This document shows, piece after piece, positions 1 through 11,240 of a DNA stretch of 30,565 nt. The stretch covers positions 218,866,854 through 218,897,418 of the forward strand of contig JBOZIK010000001.1 in assembly GCA_051453625.1 (NCBI GenBank). The letters run 5' to 3'. Each line of letters starts with the position of its first letter. Position 1 is the first letter of the stretch. The notes below the pieces were generated by a model. It worked only from the letters and a program-made list of their open reading frames with translations. It was not told where the DNA came from and ran no database searches. A program made the translations under genes and the position numbers. The stretch comes from Welwitschia mirabilis (taxonomy: Eukaryota; Gnetophyta; Gnetopsida; Welwitschiales).

Positions 1-1
1 T

Positions 2-106
2 ACGGGGTCTCTTGTGCTTGGTAATGGAGGATTACTTATGGATGATCATGGCCAAGTGACCAAGAGGTTCACTACTATATTGGGGAAAAAAAAGAAATCT
101 GGGTAG
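2..106 (+). CDS. Possible C-terminal exon of a host gene, partial at the left edge
   Basis: The second frame is open from the window edge to a TAG at 104-106. It gives about 34 residues that begin TGSLVLGNGGLLMDDHG and end in a lysine-rich tail, ILGKKKKSG. Base composition is clearly less AT-rich than the following 1.6 kb, and there are no in-frame stops, unlike the retroelement remnants elsewhere. I do not recognise the family. The Gly-rich start, the Asp-Asp-His-Gly turn and the basic tail look like a real C-terminus, but 35 codons can be open by chance. The upstream part lies outside the window, so start, splice acceptor and length cannot be judged. Confidence 0.35.
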   Translation, partial: TGSLVLGNGGLLMDDHGQVTKRFTTILGKKKKSG

Positions 107-1740
107 CCATGTTTATTTTAGTATTATATATATACATTATCTATTATGAATTAAAACCATCTTATTAGAAGCATTGTTCGATCCTGAAAAATCTCTTCAG
201 GCTATAGTACTCTTCCATTAGAAAATCTCAAGGCTCATAGTAAATGATTATTTTTGAATTGATCTAATTTTTCATTTTTATAATGATTTTTCTTTTTATA
301 ATTGATTTTTTATTTCTATAAGTAATTAGTTAGTATAGCTATTATTTTAATGATCTAAGTTATTATTTAAATAGTTGTAAAAACTATATCATATTTTTAT
401 TATAACAAAAATCAAATTTCTAGAATAGAGGCATAGGATAAAAATATCATATTTTATTAACTAGTAGGTACAAATTAATGAAAATTTTTATATAAGTCTA
501 GGATTGTGTTATTAACATGAAAATGTAAAAATAGTAAATTTTCTAATGGGTAATTATGTTTTAAAAAATTATTTGTTAAAATATGTTACAAACTAAATGC
601 AAAAAATAGTAAACAAGTAATTTATGTTTCTATACCTATCTGTTTACATATTTGAAAACTTAAGAATCCTAAGTTGTAGGAAATTGAATAATCTTTCTAA
701 AACATCTTGAATCATTTAAAACACAAAGTATGTTGAAAGCTATGGTCATTTTAGTGTCATATGATGGGACTATAATTTTAGAAAATTTAATAGTTTTTAG
801 CCTTAAATGATAACATTAGAAATATTATTTTTATAAATCCAAGATAGTTTAAGTTAGATTCCGAGAAGCCTATTATGTATCTAGTTTTTTAAAAACTACT
901 ATAATTTATTTTTTATTTATAATTAATTAATTATTAATTTTAACTATAATGTCTCTTAGAGCCCAAAAATGTTATAATTAATGTTTAAATTGATTATATA
1001 AAATATGTTTCTATTAGTAAATTCAAGTTAAATTACCTGTAAGTGGTATTTACTTATAGAAATACCTCTTTTACCCTTTAGTTTACTTTAAATGTGCATA
1101 CTTATAAGAGTTTTTCACCTTATTACTTTAAGTAACATAAGTAGTCTTTAACTTATCATTTATTTTTATTGACTTATAATATAGCCATATAAAATCTTGG
1201 ATAAATACATATATCTTAATAATTATGCTTAAGTTATACTTTATTTTGTCTACCTTTTTTACACCAATCCATGGAGATTGTCATATGAGCATGGACGAAT
1301 GTTTCTAGGATTGGCATAGCTCTAGGTATGTCTTAGTTTCTTTAAGTACATTATTAAGATGTTATTTGATACATTTTAAATATTGTTATTATTATTGAAA
1401 GAAAAAGAAAAGAATACTCTCTTTATTTAGATAGAAAAGAAAAGACTATTTCCTTTATCTAGGCTTTATTATTATAACGTTAAAAATAGAAATGTCCTTA
1501 GATGCTTACTTTCTTTTATGGTTGTTTTTATAAAATGAACTAAATGGTAATTAGAACTATTATAACTAGGTAAATAATTTATTAATTATCCACGTTAGTC
1601 AACATTATTTGCATGCATTTGTGTGGTGTCATAGGACTAAATCAAGATAATATTCATAATGTTTATCGCCATACTTGGATTTCATCACTAAGGTGGGTTG
1701 CATTGCATTTTTTTTTTAATAATATCATTCTAGAAGTGGA
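107..1740. other. AT-rich intergenic stretch without recognisable gene
   Basis: Frequent stops occur in all frames and no family motif was seen. If 2-106 is a final exon, the first few hundred bases could be its 3' untranslated region. There are small purine/pyrimidine-rich patches near 1390-1465 with the repeated word agaaaagaaaaga. I saw no long repeat or RNA gene. Confidence 0.5.
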
Positions 1741-1812
1741 TTTGATCACTATTCTCCTACCCTCCCCATGTATAAACTTACTTTGATTTAATATCTCAAA
1801 CCTCTGACATCA

Positions 1813-1968
1813 ATGAATCATATTACACCATCCAAAGATGCTTCAAGGAAGCGGGGGTCATTTGTAAGCATGCAACCATCTCATGTATCACCTATATTGG
1901 AGATATATCAAGGTGAAGTGAAAGCCTATGGAGTTGAGCCTAGCCATGTTTGTATAGTTTATAATATA
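1813..1968 (+). CDS. Short open reading segment of unknown function, truncated by an assembly gap
   Basis: An ATG at 1813 opens 52 codons that run into the N-gap without a stop. The peptide starts MNHITPSKDASRKRG and ends EPSHVCIVYNI. Composition from about 1741 is more balanced than its surroundings, codons are varied, and there is none of the TAG/TAA decay that marks the retroelement remnants. No domain is recognisable, and no signal peptide or membrane segment is visible. It could be an exon, a young repeat fragment or chance. The part beyond the gap (from 2198) is strongly AT-rich, so any continuation lies inside the gap or elsewhere. Confidence 0.25.
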
Positions 1969-2197
1969 NNNNNNNNNNNNNNNNNNNNNNNNNNNNNNNN
2001 NNNNNNNNNNNNNNNNNNNNNNNNNNNNNNNNNNNNNNNNNNNNNNNNNNNNNNNNNNNNNNNNNNNNNNNNNNNNNNNNNNNNNNNNNNNNNNNNNNNN
2101 NNNNNNNNNNNNNNNNNNNNNNNNNNNNNNNNNNNNNNNNNNNNNNNNNNNNNNNNNNNNNNNNNNNNNNNNNNNNNNNNNNNNNNNNNNNNNNNNN
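1969..2197. other. Assembly gap, 229 N
   Basis: This is a run of 229 N. Unlike the 100-N gaps, its length looks estimated, and no matching sequence flanks it on both sides. Confidence 0.95.
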
Positions 2198-2399
2198 AAA
2201 ATAACCTAGAAATTAATTATAGGTAAATATATAATATTAATATGATTTGTCTTTCTTAAAATATAGAAATTCTAGTTAAAACGTAAGCAGAAATTGATCC
2301 TAGGTTCTGATGTGTCTATTAGATAAAAATATATTAAAGAGAAAAAGAAGTGTGTTAAAAAAAAAAAAACACTTAATTAGGGTAATATAAAAGAGGAAA

Positions 2400-3478
2400 T
2401 GACATAAAATCTACAAAGAAATATATTAAAAGCAAAGGTCTAGAATAACATGGCTTAAGGAAGGTGATAAGAATACAAATTTCCTTTTCATAATCATTAA
2501 TTAAAGAGAAAAGAAAAATAACATCAAAATAGTGTAGGCAAGGCGTATGGAAGTAGAAGGAGAAGCCATCTCAAAACCTTTTAATATCAAGTTTAAAAAA
2601 TCAATGGAATAAAAAATAAAATAGGACCAATCAATGGAATAAAAAACAAAATAGGACCATATGATATGAGCCAATCAATAACTAGTAAGATGATTTAAAA
2701 GCCACATATGAGGAAAATAAAACATGCTTTAGATAGTATGAAAAATAATAAGACCCTAAGCCCTAATGAATGGATAATGAAATTTTATAAAGAATATAAG
2801 ATTGGCATTGGTTCTTTTCTAGAAGAAGCCTTTGAAGAGATCCTTAAGCAAGAGAAAATTCCAAGTAAATTAAATAATATGAATATTATCATGATTTTAA
2901 AAAGGAAGAATGCATCAGATTTCAAATAATTTAGTTCTATAGAACTACGTAATGTCATTATAAGATTTTCATTAAAGTCTTAGCGTCAAGATGAAGATCC
3001 TTTCTTCCCTCAACGGGGCAACCAAATCAAGTTGGTTTTATATCTTCGAGACGAATACAACATTAGGTAATTCTTAATCATGAAGTTGTTAGTTCCTTAA
3101 AAATATCAAAAAAATATACTTATTTTCTAATATTGGATAGAAGCTTATGATTTGGTGACATGGAATAGACTAAGGAAAACTTTGCTGCAAAAAGGCTGTT
3201 AAAGGAAATTTGTAAATCTCATGATGAGCATATGAGAACTTACATGCTTTAGATTGAAAATGCATGAAAGACAACATGATTATTATGGAGTCATAAGGGG
3301 ACTCAAGTGGGGGATATTTTATTTCCATGTTTTTTTATTATTCTTACAAATTATATGTGGGACTACTTAAAATAAGGAAACATTAAAGGAGTTAAAATTA
3401 ATGAAAAGAAGACTTTATGTAATTATTTCATAGATGATACCTTTTCTTTATGAATTTGGACATAAGAGAGAAATTAAG
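2400..3478 (+). pseudogene. Decayed L1-type LINE, reverse transcriptase region, copy 1
   Basis: Plus-strand fragments follow plant L1 ORF2 in order. A linker near 2450 resembles the usual WLKEGDKNT. At 2708-2926 a stop-free 73-codon piece contains ALDSMKNNKTLSPNEW and FLEEAFEEILKQEKIPSKLN, matching the RT fingers (usual K.PGPDG ... L.LIPK). At 3297-3375 the segment KGTQVGDILFPCFFII corresponds to the family's KG.RQGDPLSPYLF. At 3427-3438 the catalytic box reads FIDD, so both metal-binding Asp are still present. Frameshifts and stops between blocks make it non-functional. No endonuclease is visible upstream. It is followed head to tail by a second copy of the same family. Full ORF2 proteins are usually over 1200 residues, so this is a fragment. 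Confidence 0.85.
2599..2658 (+). repeat. 30-bp tandem duplication inside LINE copy 1
   Basis: Two adjacent 30-base units (2599-2628 and 2629-2658) start aatcaatggaataaaaaa and differ at one position. LINE copy 2 has only one corresponding unit near 4094-4125, so the duplication arose in copy 1 after the two copies separated. Confidence 0.9.
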
Positions 3479-3484
3479 GGAAAA

Positions 3485-4960
3485 TAGAATTATGTCAAGA
3501 GTAGATAGGACTCTCATATCAAAAAAATGGATTAAGAAGGATTTTTGGACTTTGTAGGTAGACTGACAATGTTGACCAAGTCACAGATCCATAATTTTGA
3601 GAATAGGAGTAACGAAAGTAAATAGAAATCAAGTTGTTTTTTAGATTAATTGGTTGTTAAAGTTATAAGTAAAAAATATGATCAAAATAAGATGGTAAAA
3701 AGGGAAAATAAACCTAATTGACATGCTAATGGATATATTAATAAGAATAAAAAATAGCCTAAAGAAATAAATAAGAAGATATAAGCTAAAGAAAATAAAG
3801 GATCTTATAAAGGAAATTAAAAAATTTAGTTAAGATGATAGAGTTGAGAAGATCTACAAGAGGAACAATACTAGGAGCTATTTCGTTTGCACAAGGCCAA
3901 GGTCCAAAAATAAATATACTGAAAGCTAAGATATACAATAACATGGCTCAAGAAAGTTGATAAGAATATAACTTTCTTTTTTATAATAGTTATTTAAAGA
4001 AAAAAATGAAATATCATCAAAACAACATAGATAGGATGTATGGAAGTAGAGGAAAAAGACATCTCAAAGGCTTTTAATATCATGTTAAAAAAATCAGTGG
4101 AAGGTAAAACAAAATAGAGCCATATGACATGATCTTATCAATACCTATTAAGGTAAAAAACATTTAAAAGATCTACATATGAGGGAAATAAAATGTGCTT
4201 TAGATGGTATTAAAAATAATAAGATCCTAGTCCCTAATGGATGGATAATGGAATTTTATAGGGAATATTAGATGAGCATTGGTTTCTTTTTAGAAAAAGC
4301 CTTTGAATAGATCCTCAAGTGAGAGAAAATTTCGAGTAAATTAAATAACATGAATAGTATCATAATTTCAAAAAATAAGGATTCTTTGAATATTAAATAT
4401 TTTAGGCTTATGAAATATCATTTATAGGCTTTTTCCAAATGCCTTACTACCAAGATAAAAAACCTTTTTTCCTTAATGATGTAAGCAAATCAAGTTGTTT
4501 TTCTACCTTCTAGAAGTATACAAGGTTAGATGATTCTTAATCATGAAGTTTTTAGTTTCTTAAAATTATCAAAAGAAGCTACTTCTTTTCTAAAATTGAA
4601 TATTTTAAAAGCTTATGATTTGTGGCATGGAATAGCCTAAAGAACACTTTACTGCAGAGACACTGTGAGAGTAAATCTATAGATCTAATGCTAGACATAT
4701 GAGAATCTACCTACTTCAATCTAAAGATAAGAGATTAACATGCTTATTATAAAGTTATAAAGGGAATTGATCAAGGGTCCTTTATCCCCTTATTTTTATC
4801 ATTCTTCTAAACTATATGTGGGACTATTTAAAATGAGTAGAGACTAAAGAAATTAGAATTAATGAAAATAATATTTTATGTAGTAATTTAATATATGGCA
4901 CTTTTATTTTTTTGCATTTAGACATAAGAGAGATTTTCATAGTTAAGAGCAGTCCATAGG
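3485..4960 (+). pseudogene. Decayed L1-type LINE, endonuclease end plus reverse transcriptase, copy 2
   Basis: This copy starts further upstream in ORF2 than copy 1. At 3492-3540 the peptide SRVDRTLISKKW matches the C-terminal end of the LINE endonuclease (usual S.LDRFL.S..W). A Lys-rich linker follows near 3760-3830. Then comes the RT region aligned base for base with copy 1: a piece starting MREIKCALDGIKNNKI at 4180 and a piece containing GLFKMSRD-like remains near 4800-4850. At 4888-4899, where copy 1 has FIDD, this copy reads LIYG, so both catalytic Asp are lost. The two copies are roughly 75-80% identical by eye, so they separated long ago. Stops and frameshifts are frequent. Homology fades after about 4960. 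Confidence 0.82.
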
Positions 4961-6465
4961 AGTTTTTAATTAGATATAAGGTTAAAAATTAATTAGTGGA
5001 CATAAAAAGCTTATTTTTTAAATACTTACATAAGTGTTCGAATAGCCATTCTAAAAAATATATGTATATAAAAATAAGAAAATATAGATTTATATATTTG
5101 CACTCATATTTTTAATTAGTAAATAATAAATATATGAACTAATTTGATCTACAATATTTGAAACAAATTTAATAGTCGAGTCACTTCTTTTTTATCAAGT
5201 AAGCTAAAAATTATTCTATCAATTCATGCCTTAATTATCTCACTAGATATAGTACCTTAATAGAAGCTATCCTATAAAAATTAAAGAGTGAACTAGATTA
5301 GTTAATTAGAAACTTTCTTTGATCAAAGGGGAAAGTGAGTAGTTGCATTCATGTAACAAGATAAAATAGTATAATAACATCCATGGAAGTTGGGGGATGA
5401 GAAATATATGAAAATTAACATATGAATTTAAATGTCCAAATTAAAATTTTAGCCAAGATGGAATGAGAGGAAAAGATATGTGAGATTAAATTAAAAAGGT
5501 AAAAAACATAGGATGTGGGACCCCAAAAGAGGGGGCTTCTACTTTGAAAAGAGATGTGTAAGGGGAGAAAGATTTTGGAGGAACTAATAGAATGAGAGAT
5601 TAGTAAAAGAAACATATTCTTTTAACATTTAAAATGCCAAGAAGAACATATTACCAAAAAGCTAGACATAGTAAACCAAGTAAGGAGATGGCTCTTTGGC
5701 TATTACAAAAACATTTAAGACTAATTAATTTAGAGCAAGGAGATTGAGATTGATAAGGTAGTAGCTAAGATAGAAAAGTTAATAGAAGGGGCACGATTAA
5801 AGAAAAACAACAATCCAAATTTGTGATGGATTAAAAGAGATAAAGTAATGATTAAAATATTAATGATTAAGAAATAAAATAGGAACTATTTAATAAATTA
5901 GAGCAGGATAAGCGGCATCATGGAAAAGTATGCCATCTTGAGGTGGTTAATTAATCATGATAAGATATTAAGTAGAGTGAAATTTTAGAAGAGAAACTAT
6001 GTGTTAGCTTTCTCTATCATACTTAGGAAGGTGGATTGAAGGCTGAAAGGGTGGGATGAAGAAACAATTTAATATTTCTTTTACTCATATTCTTTGGCTT
6101 AAAGTTATAGGGAAGTTTCTTCATACATAAGCATCCTGGGATAACATTAAATGGATGGAAAGAAGAGTTATTATTATTATGCTATGGTACATACAGACAT
6201 TTAGAAATAAAAATAAAATTAACAATATAAATACCCCTCATAAGGAGCTTATTATAGCCATCAGATAACAGTTCAAGCACACATAAGTAGCCATGGAAGA
6301 CCATCCCTAACACAAATCAAATAATATAGAAAAAATTAGATGGAACAAATCACCTTGGGACACTTCAAAGCATTAGAATAAGATATATTGTCCATTCTAA
6401 AATAGGACTTAACTCTTCATACATAAATCTTTTTAGGGAAAAGTAAACTTAATTTTGCAAGTAAG
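4961..6465. other. AT-rich stretch, no gene recognised
   Basis: This may be the decayed 3' part of the LINE just upstream, but I could place no motif with confidence. A segment near 6140-6210 (W-DNIKWMERR...LWYIQTFRNK) is faintly like the tail of plant LINE ORF2 (usual LW.IWK.RN). It is too weak to call alone. Confidence 0.4.
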
Positions 6466-6640
6466 ATGTATGATATCATAAAGGAGACACTTGCTTACAT
6501 ATTTAAGTTAAAAGTGGAAGGAAGGATTATCCTCTCTAATAACCTTCTTCATTAGTTATATAATACTAACATATTCTTTGATTAAAAAACCCTTTGCAAA
6601 CCTAGAGGAAACATTAGGAAAATGGAGCTGAGGAAGGAGT
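6466..6640 (+). pseudogene. Probable LINE ORF2 fragment, region after the RT catalytic core
   Basis: One frame reads MYDIIKETLAYIFKLK followed by VEGRIILSNNLLH, a stop, then LYNTNIFF. Plant L1 proteins have here a helix and the sequence LS.AGR..LI.SVL..IP.Y...F. The AGR-L-SVL-P-Y-F pattern is kept as EGR-L-NLL-Y-F. The match is short and its neighbours are noncoding, so it may belong to the LINE at 3485-4960 or to another insertion. Confidence 0.4.
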
Positions 6641-6659
6641 AACATACTATAATTAAATT

Positions 6660-7575
6660 TATGGATTATTTTCTTCTATAAGATGGCAATCATTTGAAAC
6701 TTTTAAGGTATACATTGTAGTTGTTTATAAGCATTATAAAAGAGGAGCCACATTAACCTCCCATAACTTTTATGATGAAATTAAAGATAAAGTAGGGAGA
6801 AAACCACTCTAGTTTGATTTTAAACCTTAAAAGATTTATTCTTAGTTATAATTAGGTGGAATAAGTTGAAAAGGAATCTTAAGAAAGCAACCCACGTAGA
6901 AGAAGTTAAAACAACCCTAGGAGGAGTTGTAGTAATAGAAGGAGCCATAGAAGAAACAATAGCAGTCATAGAAGCCTAAGCACAGGTGGAACAAGAAGAT
7001 TAAGAATAATAGAAGGAAAAAGAATAATAAATATAATAACCATCAAAATAACAATCAAAGTGAGGAGAGGAGGAGAAGTATGAGGAACCCATACTAAAGC
7101 ACCAAGAATAAGTCACTATAAAAAAATAAAAGAAAAAGAGAGGCTCCAAACCTCTTATAGCTAATGAAAAATAATAATAAAAAATAAAAAAGCAACACCA
7201 TAAATCAGTTAGAGAGAAATTCTAAAAGAGAGTCTACTTCTAAAAGTAGTGGTTACTAGGTAGGTATAAGAAGAATAGGTTATTTTATTTATAGTTTATT
7301 ATGTGTGTATAGATCTTAGATGTATACAAAGAAGTTTAGAGAAGAACCCTTAGAAAAGAAAAAAATTAAAGAGTACAAAAGAGGTAAGGTCTTTAATAAT
7401 AAGCAGTAATAATAAATGGGGAGGAAGAATGCCCCAATCTCATTTATATTCTTAGAAATAGCAACATGACTAGTAACATCATCAATAGAAATACCAATAA
7501 TAATAGAAATAATGACACTAGTAATAATAATCATAATAATATCAACACATCAATAGTAATGGCATTAGCAGCAAT
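6660..7575. other. Purine-rich, AAT-repeat-rich stretch without gene
   Basis: There are many imperfect AAT/ATA trinucleotide runs and agaag-type purine words on the plus strand, especially 6940-7250 and 7395-7560. An open frame on the minus strand at 7316-7534 is made mostly of these triplets read as Ile/Ser/Phe and is not a credible protein. Confidence 0.5.
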
Positions 7576-7590
7576 AACAACAACAACAAC
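7576..7590. repeat. AAC microsatellite
   Basis: Five AAC units lie directly upstream of a GA tract. Confidence 0.85.
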
Positions 7591-7591
7591 C

Positions 7592-7598
<7 letters not shown>

Positions 7599-7624
<26 letters not shown>
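7599..7624. repeat. GA dinucleotide microsatellite, about 13 units
   Basis: This is an uninterrupted (GA)n run. Being perfect in an otherwise decayed region, it is probably polymorphic. GA tracts can bind GAGA-binding (BBR/BPC) factors in plants, but there is no adjacent gene to regulate. Confidence 0.95.
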
Positions 7625-7629
<5 letters not shown>

Positions 7630-7630
<1 letters not shown>

Positions 7631-9390
7631 TCTTAAGAAAGTAAATTCCTATTCATCACTATAAATATTGATATGTCATTGTAGGACTCTCTCTCTCAAC
7701 GCTTTTAAAACTAAGATGAAAAATTCATACAAGAAAGTCAATTTGAAATAAAACTAAGATGAAAATCTAAGATTGAAGCTTATGCTGTAAAAAAGAAAAA
7801 GAATTTTAACAACATGAAAGACACGCTTACAAATCTAATGTTATGTGCCATTTTTATTGAAAAACACTATAGCATATCTTAGAATAATTAATACAGTTTT
7901 TAGTTTTTCCCCTTTTGTAATGTATACCATATTACTTAAAAAGAACTTTTGTTTTACTAACATCTAGGTGGATCTCCTTATGTTGAGACCTATACAATCT
8001 TTCATAAAAAATAATATTAAACCTATTTTCCTTCTAAAAAGATTAGTCCTTAAAAACTGGGAGAGTTGAAGAGTTAATAATATATAATATTATTTTCAAG
8101 TAAAGGGTCTTTGATGTGTTAGAATTATTTAACAAAAATAAATAACTAAATAACATAAATAGAGGCTAGATTTATTAGTTCATGAAGGTTTAACCTATAA
8201 GATTTCAAGTTGCATATTATGAGTATAAAATTTAGGGTTGAGATATAAAGTTGTTTTATGAATAACCAAGTTTGTGGAGTCTGTTTTATGGGTCTAGTAA
8301 TAAATTTCAAGCTACAATTAGCTATAACATGTTAGATTCTTCTTTAGCTACAATAATAATAGGTTATTTACTATGTTTGTCTCATAAATAAGTGAAGGAA
8401 TCTTTTTAGGTAATTTTTAAAATTAGAATATTATAATTATTAAACCTTAAGTTAAATTCTTTTAAGAGTTATAAATTAAATTTTATGATTCTAAATAGAA
8501 TCTTTCGTGGCTTATAACTTAGAGGAAGTAGTAGGCCTTTGCTTTCATGCTCACATTATTTTTTTCATTTGGACTTGAAAGTTTGTAATGAAAGAGTGCT
8601 TTTAACATGCTAATTCTTAAGCAAGTATTATAAGTTCATAATTTTTGTACTATTTCTTATTAATAGGAATTATATTCATTAGTTTTATCTAATATTATTA
8701 TGGTATTTTGGTTTTACATTTCGTAAGCTAAATCTTGAGGATTTTATTATACGCCTCTACATCATCTTAGTATTACAACTACTCCAATAGCATTATTTAT
8801 ATTTATTTATTATGCCAAAATTATAGGAAAGATAGCTTCAAAGAAGCTACAACCATCCATTTGCAGAAGTAATTAGTAAAACAAGAGGAATTCATGATTA
8901 GGGTTTGATGCATAATGCAAATTCCCATGCAAAAGATGGTAGGATATTACACTCCAAAAGAAAAATTAGTTTTGTCAAAATAAGTAGAAGAAGAAGCAGA
9001 TGAACAAGTCCAAAGATAAAAGGAGTTTCAAACTAATCCCTTTGAGAGTAAATCTAACAATATGGAAGAACTCCTCTTGAATATTATTATGAAGGTAAGT
9101 GAAAAGATAATTTTGAATGTCTAGCTATATGAAGAAAGCATCTAGCTAGAAAATATAAAAGGTTGGTTCATAAGATTAAGAAGTACTTTCAAATAAAAAA
9201 AATATTAAAGGAGAAAAAGAAGCAAATAACATCTTCGCACTTACATGAACTTATAGCTAGTTAAGGGAAACACTTTAAAAGAAGAAGGAAGCACTAAGCA
9301 TATTGTCCCACCAACTAGAATTTGATGCATACTTTCTTAAAGGATAAGTTAATATCAAGAACACACCATGTAGAGTTGATAGAAAACATG
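7630..9390. other. AT-rich stretch, no gene recognised; may include the start of the following gypsy remnant
   Basis: No intact frame, tRNA or clear LTR ends were seen. From about 8820 the sequence becomes richer in Glu/Lys-type codons on the plus strand, as expected for gag N-terminal sequence, but no motif can be placed before about 9400. Confidence 0.4.
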
Positions 9391-9399
9391 AAAAATTTT

Positions 9400-9610
9400 T
9401 GCCAATGAAGTAAGTTAGTAACAAAATATGCTAAAGAATTTCATAGTATAACTATCTAAACAAGTTATTTTAAATAAGGTATTGTGAAGGTAATGAGGTA
9501 TATAAATGGCCTTAAATTTTCCATTTAGAAGTATATTTCTATGTTTTATCTAAATAATGTGGAACAATAATATCAACTACTTCTACAGGGTAAAGAAAAA
9601 TTATAAAACA
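9400..9610 (+). pseudogene. gag: gag capsid fragment of the chromovirus-like element
   Basis: The frame shows KYAKEFHSI, then RYINGLKFSI, then KYISMFYLNNVEQ and QLLLQGKEKL. These follow the plant retrotransposon gag pattern (Y...F..L......E......RYI.GL...I...I.......VE.A...AL..E.KL). Stops sit where Gln or Glu is expected. Capsid proteins of this type are usually 300-400 residues; only about 70 are recognisable. A CCHC knuckle should follow but could not be placed. Confidence 0.65.
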
Positions 9611-10229
9611 AATATAATATTTAAGTTGGAAATAAGGCAAAGGATAAGAGAACACAAAAGTTTCAATAATAAAGATGAAAAAAAGTTATAAACATAATAC
9701 CTTATTAAGTGAATAAGAAGAATGTAATAATAAAGAAGGATAGCAATTTTAATAATAGAAGATTTGGTAAACTAATTACTTATCACAAGAGTAATAAAAT
9801 ACGTTATAAAGCATATAAAGGTAAGTCTAGAAAAAAAACATGAATTATGTGATAATAGTTTATGAAAAAGGAGGATCCAATGTAAAAGAAAATATGAAAT
9901 TTATTAAAGGTATATCAATTGAATAAGATGAGAAATTATACATTAAAATGTTTTTATATAAGATTCAACTCCATCTAGCGATTCAACTCAAAGAAAGAAA
10001 ATTTTTGCAAAAAATGCAAATATAATAATAAGGTATAGAAGATTAGAATTAATAATAATATCACATGAATTTAATTTCTAAGAAAATTGTAGAGAAATTT
10101 GAATGTAGAAGTTACTTCTAATTAAAACCCTTATCACTTATCATGATTATAAAATGAATGTCATATCACTATTGTTGAACAGTATCTTGTTAATTTTATG
10201 ACTAGTATTTTCATGATAATATAATCTTC

Positions 10230-10352
10230 GATGTTTTTCCTATGATTGTATGTCATTTAGTCCTTGGAAAACTTTGGTAGTTTGATACTAATTTTGTACG
10301 AAATGGTAAGAAAAACACTTATACTATAACACATGGGAAAAAAAGATGTTTA
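10230..10352 (+). pseudogene. Protease-to-RT linker of the chromovirus-like element
   Basis: The frame reads DVFPMIVCHLVLGKLW, a stop in place of Gln, FDTNFVRNGKKNTYTITHGK and so on. It matches the conserved stretch after the retropepsin in plant gypsy polyproteins (DVVPM.ACH.LLGRPWQ.D......DGR.N.YS....GK). One in-frame TAG replaces the expected CAG Gln codon. Confidence 0.8.
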
Positions 10353-10747
10353 GAATATTGTTAAATGAATAAGATTTCAAGAAAGAAAATTCAAAGTTTG
10401 CTACATGGAAGCAAAAGAATAATAGAATAAATAAATAAAAGTATTAGAGGAATGGTAATGGTTTTGAAAGTTACCATAAAAGATCTTGTAAAAATAAAAT
10501 GACAAAGGTAAATTACCTGTTGAATTATTTTCAAGCCATTCTTATTGGTAAGTTACCTTTAGGAGACCCTCACAATAAGAAAGATTAGCCATTAGACTCA
10601 TCTAGTAGTAGTTTTATCTGTTTTGAATAATGTGATGTGGCACATGAAATGAGTCCCATGAGAAGAGAATAAATTAATAAATAAGAATAATAATTATTAG
10701 ATAAGGATATGATATGAAAAAGTTTTTTCCCATATTAAATTCCAACG

Positions 10748-11240
10748 ATATTAACTCCAAAAAAGGATAGTAAGAAGTTGTGAATATGTACTAATACAAA
10801 AGCTATAACCAACATTATAATAAGGTATCTTTTTCCAATAGTTAGAATGGATTATATTCTTGCTAATCTAAGGAGTTGATGTATTTTGAGGAAGTTGGAT
10901 CTTAAAAGTGACTATCATTAGATACAGACTAGATAAGGAGACAAATGAAGAATACTTTTCAAAATCTAGATGGTTTCAATGAATGACTGGTAATGGCATT
11001 TGACATTAGAAATATAAAAATTTTTCAAACTCTTAATCATTTAATAAGATAAAAGGATCTTAAAGCCATTTTTAGAAAAGCTTATTATCATTATTTTGAA
11101 TGATATCCTAGTGTATAACTAGAATTTATAACATCATGTAGCATATTTATAGAAAGTTTTATAGTGATTACAAGAGGAAGAATTATTATTAAATTGTAAG
11201 AAATGCATCTTTGAATAACTCAAACACACATTACTTAGAG
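10748..11240 (+). pseudogene. pol: Reverse transcriptase of the chromovirus-like element, catalytic Asp lost
   Basis: Blocks in order are LTPKKD, TKAITNIIIRYLFPIVRMD, a KLDLKSDYH block (usual KIDLRSGYHQIR), DGFNE-stop-LVMAF (usual DGLYEWLVMPFGL) and, at 11093-11104, ILND followed by ILVY. The family's catalytic YxDD box is therefore ILND, with the first Asp changed to Asn. Stops at 10919-10921 (Gln to TAG), 10946-10948 and 10984-10986 (Trp to TGA) fall at conserved residues. After the catalytic box, KCIFE and the THTLL...GV remains of the LGH motif are visible. Confidence 0.85.

Noticed and set aside
5415-5615. Minus-strand 66-codon frame rich in Ser, Leu, Ile and Phe
   Set aside because: It is antisense to purine-rich AT-rich DNA, with no motif and hydrophobic composition expected from such sequence.
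7316-7534. Minus-strand 72-codon frame
   Set aside because: It is made by AAT/ATT trinucleotide repeats read as Ile, Ser and Asn; not a credible protein.
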